Source: Gremmenia infestans (taxonomy: Eukaryota; Ascomycota; Leotiomycetes; Helotiales; Hamatocanthoscyphaceae). From it: 64,000 nt of DNA. Shown piece by piece: positions 62,681-64,000 of this stretch. The number at the start of each line of letters is the position of its first letter. The first letter of the stretch is position 1. The notes below the pieces were generated by a model. It ran no database searches. It saw only the letters and a program-made list of their open reading frames with translations, and was not told the origin of the DNA. The stretch lies in the NCBI GenBank assembly GCA_032629725.1, contig JAFEVB010000014.1, forward strand, positions 186,001 to 250,000. Reading direction: 5' to 3'. The position numbers and the translations under genes were made by a program.

Positions 62681-64000
62681 ATGCCGACTTTAGGATTCCT
62701 GAAGAAGAAACGGACGAGGGAGTCGCCGGGTCAAAACGACCTTGCTTCCTCGCCTTCAGCTTCAGCTTTTAGCCAGCCAAATAGTCCGATAACACCAACT
62801 TCTTCCAGAGGATTCGACAATTCGATTACATCCATCTCCACACAATCGACCGCCCCTCAATCCCAACCTACATCTCAATCATCCGACGCGAACAAGACTG
62901 ATAATTCCCTCCCTGTGGGCGAACACTCGAATATGCCACAAGTGGTTCAGCAACAGCAACCCCAGACCTCACCATATCCTCCCTCGACAATTCCAGGGCA
63001 ACACAATCTTCCTTCGATTAATAACCTAATAAATCCTCCCCAACACGATGGTGCAGGCCATTCGGCGCCATCACAAATGACGTCCATCACAGAATCTACC
63101 AGTTCGGTTGGAGCTGCAAAATCAGAGGCTGTGATACCTACCCCACAAGTGCAGGCAACCCCGGTCCGGCAGACCAAGGGAAAATACTCCTTGGGGGACT
63201 TTGACATTCTGCGAACACTTGGGACTGGTAGTTTTGGGAGGGTTCATCTAGTTCAGTCAAAACACAATCAGCGCTTCTATGCGGTAAAGGTGCTGAAGAA
63301 GGCCCAGGTGGTCAAGATGAAGCAGGTTGAACACACAAACGACGAAAGGCGGATGTTACAAGAAGTCAAGCATCCATTTCTCATTACACTTTGGGGGACG
63401 TTTCAAGATTCAAAAAACCTATACATGGTGATGGATTTCGTAGAAGGCGGTGAACTGTTCTCACTGCTACGCAAGTCGCAGGTAGGCGCTCCGCCTTGAT
63501 CAATATCCGAGTGATACTAAGAACAAATAGCGTTTTCCCAACCCCGTAGCAAAATTCTATGCCGCAGAGGTTACTCTTGCCTTGGAATACCTACATTCAA
63601 AGCAAATCATTTATCGAGATTTGAAGCCAGAAAATCTACTCCTCGATCGACACGGACACCTGAAAATAACAGATTTTGGGTTCGCGAAGAGAGTTCCAGA
63701 TATCACTTGGACACTGTGTGGAACTCCGGATTATCTTGCGCCTGAGGTAGTCTCAAGCAAGGGATACAACAAATCCGTCGATTGGTGAGTTGTTTCTAGG
63801 TGGCCAGTTCCACTGTTTCTGACAATTCTATAGGTGGTCTCTAGGCATATTAATCTTTGAGATGCTCTGTGGGTTTACTCCATTTTGGGACGGTGGCTCT
63901 CCAATGAAGATCTACGAAAATATCCTCAAGGGCCGAGTCAAGTACCCACCGTACATTCATCCTGATGCCCAGGATTTACTTCAACGCCTCATAACCGCAG
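62681..64000 (+). CDS. pkaC: cAMP-dependent protein kinase catalytic subunit, truncated by right edge
   Basis: AGC-family serine/threonine kinase; the window holds the N-terminal extension and most of the kinase domain. ATG at 62681 starts MPTLGFLKKKRTRESPG; the frame is open upstream only from a GTG. About 165 residues of Ser/Pro/Gln-rich disordered sequence follow, typical of fungal PKA. Kinase motifs: LGTGSFGRV (P-loop), YAVKVLKK (catalytic Lys), YRDLKPENLLLD (catalytic loop), DFGFAKRV, and the activation loop WTLCGTPDYLAPEV with the PDK1-site Thr. Introns at about 63481-63530 and 63785-63833 keep frame. The last coded part is PPYIHPDAQDLLQRLITA; the C-terminal FxxF tail lies outside. PKA in fungi controls growth, morphogenesis and virulence. 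Confidence 0.93.

Overview
The window is nuclear DNA of a filamentous ascomycete (Pezizomycotina). The evidence is short spliceosomal introns (about 45-110 nt, GTRNGT...YAG, CTAAC-type branch sites), a Zn2Cys6 regulator with a fungal-specific TF domain, and single-copy fungal genes such as PEX8, PFS2, CWC15, RRP45, STE14 and a PKA catalytic subunit. A Leotiomycete-like fungus is my guess, not proven. There are no tRNA or rRNA genes, no CRISPR array and no intact transposon.

Region 1 (about 0.5-31.5 kb) is an accessory gene cluster. Its core is a stand-alone NRPS-like carboxylic acid reductase (adenylation-thiolation-reductase, 10424-13678). Around it are a Baeyer-Villiger-type monooxygenase (567-2824), a VOC/extradiol-dioxygenase-like protein (3294-3875), two PheA/TfdB-type aromatic hydroxylases (4382-6349 and 21714-23860), a fumarylacetoacetase-like hydrolase (13750-14711), an MFS transporter (15233-17129), a zinc alcohol dehydrogenase (17664-18987), a CYP52/CYP539-like P450 (19294-21193), a quinone-oxidoreductase-like MDR (24268-25452) and a 4-coumarate-CoA-ligase-like enzyme (26138-27912). 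Two regulators are present: a Zn2Cys6 protein (6850-9332) and an ADR1-like C2H2 protein (28649-31475). Most structural genes form divergent pairs sharing 0.5-1.1 kb promoters. The gene set suggests activation and reduction of an aromatic or fatty acid, ring hydroxylation, and possibly ring opening and hydrolysis, with export or uptake. The product or substrate is unknown.

Region 2 (31.5-40.2 kb) is gene-poor. It holds a DJ-1/PfpI protein, a nitroreductase, a broken gene with a 4-bp duplication, a small unknown spliced gene, and a tiny Cys-rich ORF that matches a partial ORF at the left edge.

Region 3 (40.2-64 kb) is conserved housekeeping DNA: mitochondrial nuclease NUC1, polyadenylation factor PFS2, DGAT1, exosome subunit RRP45, splicing factor CWC15, a DDR48-like repeat stress protein, PEX8, a TMEM170 protein, STE14, an NSRP1-like protein, an NFKBIL1-like protein, and the 5' two thirds of a PKA catalytic subunit cut by the right edge. 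Gene spans below include introns; exon joins were inferred by eye from splice signals and family conservation.
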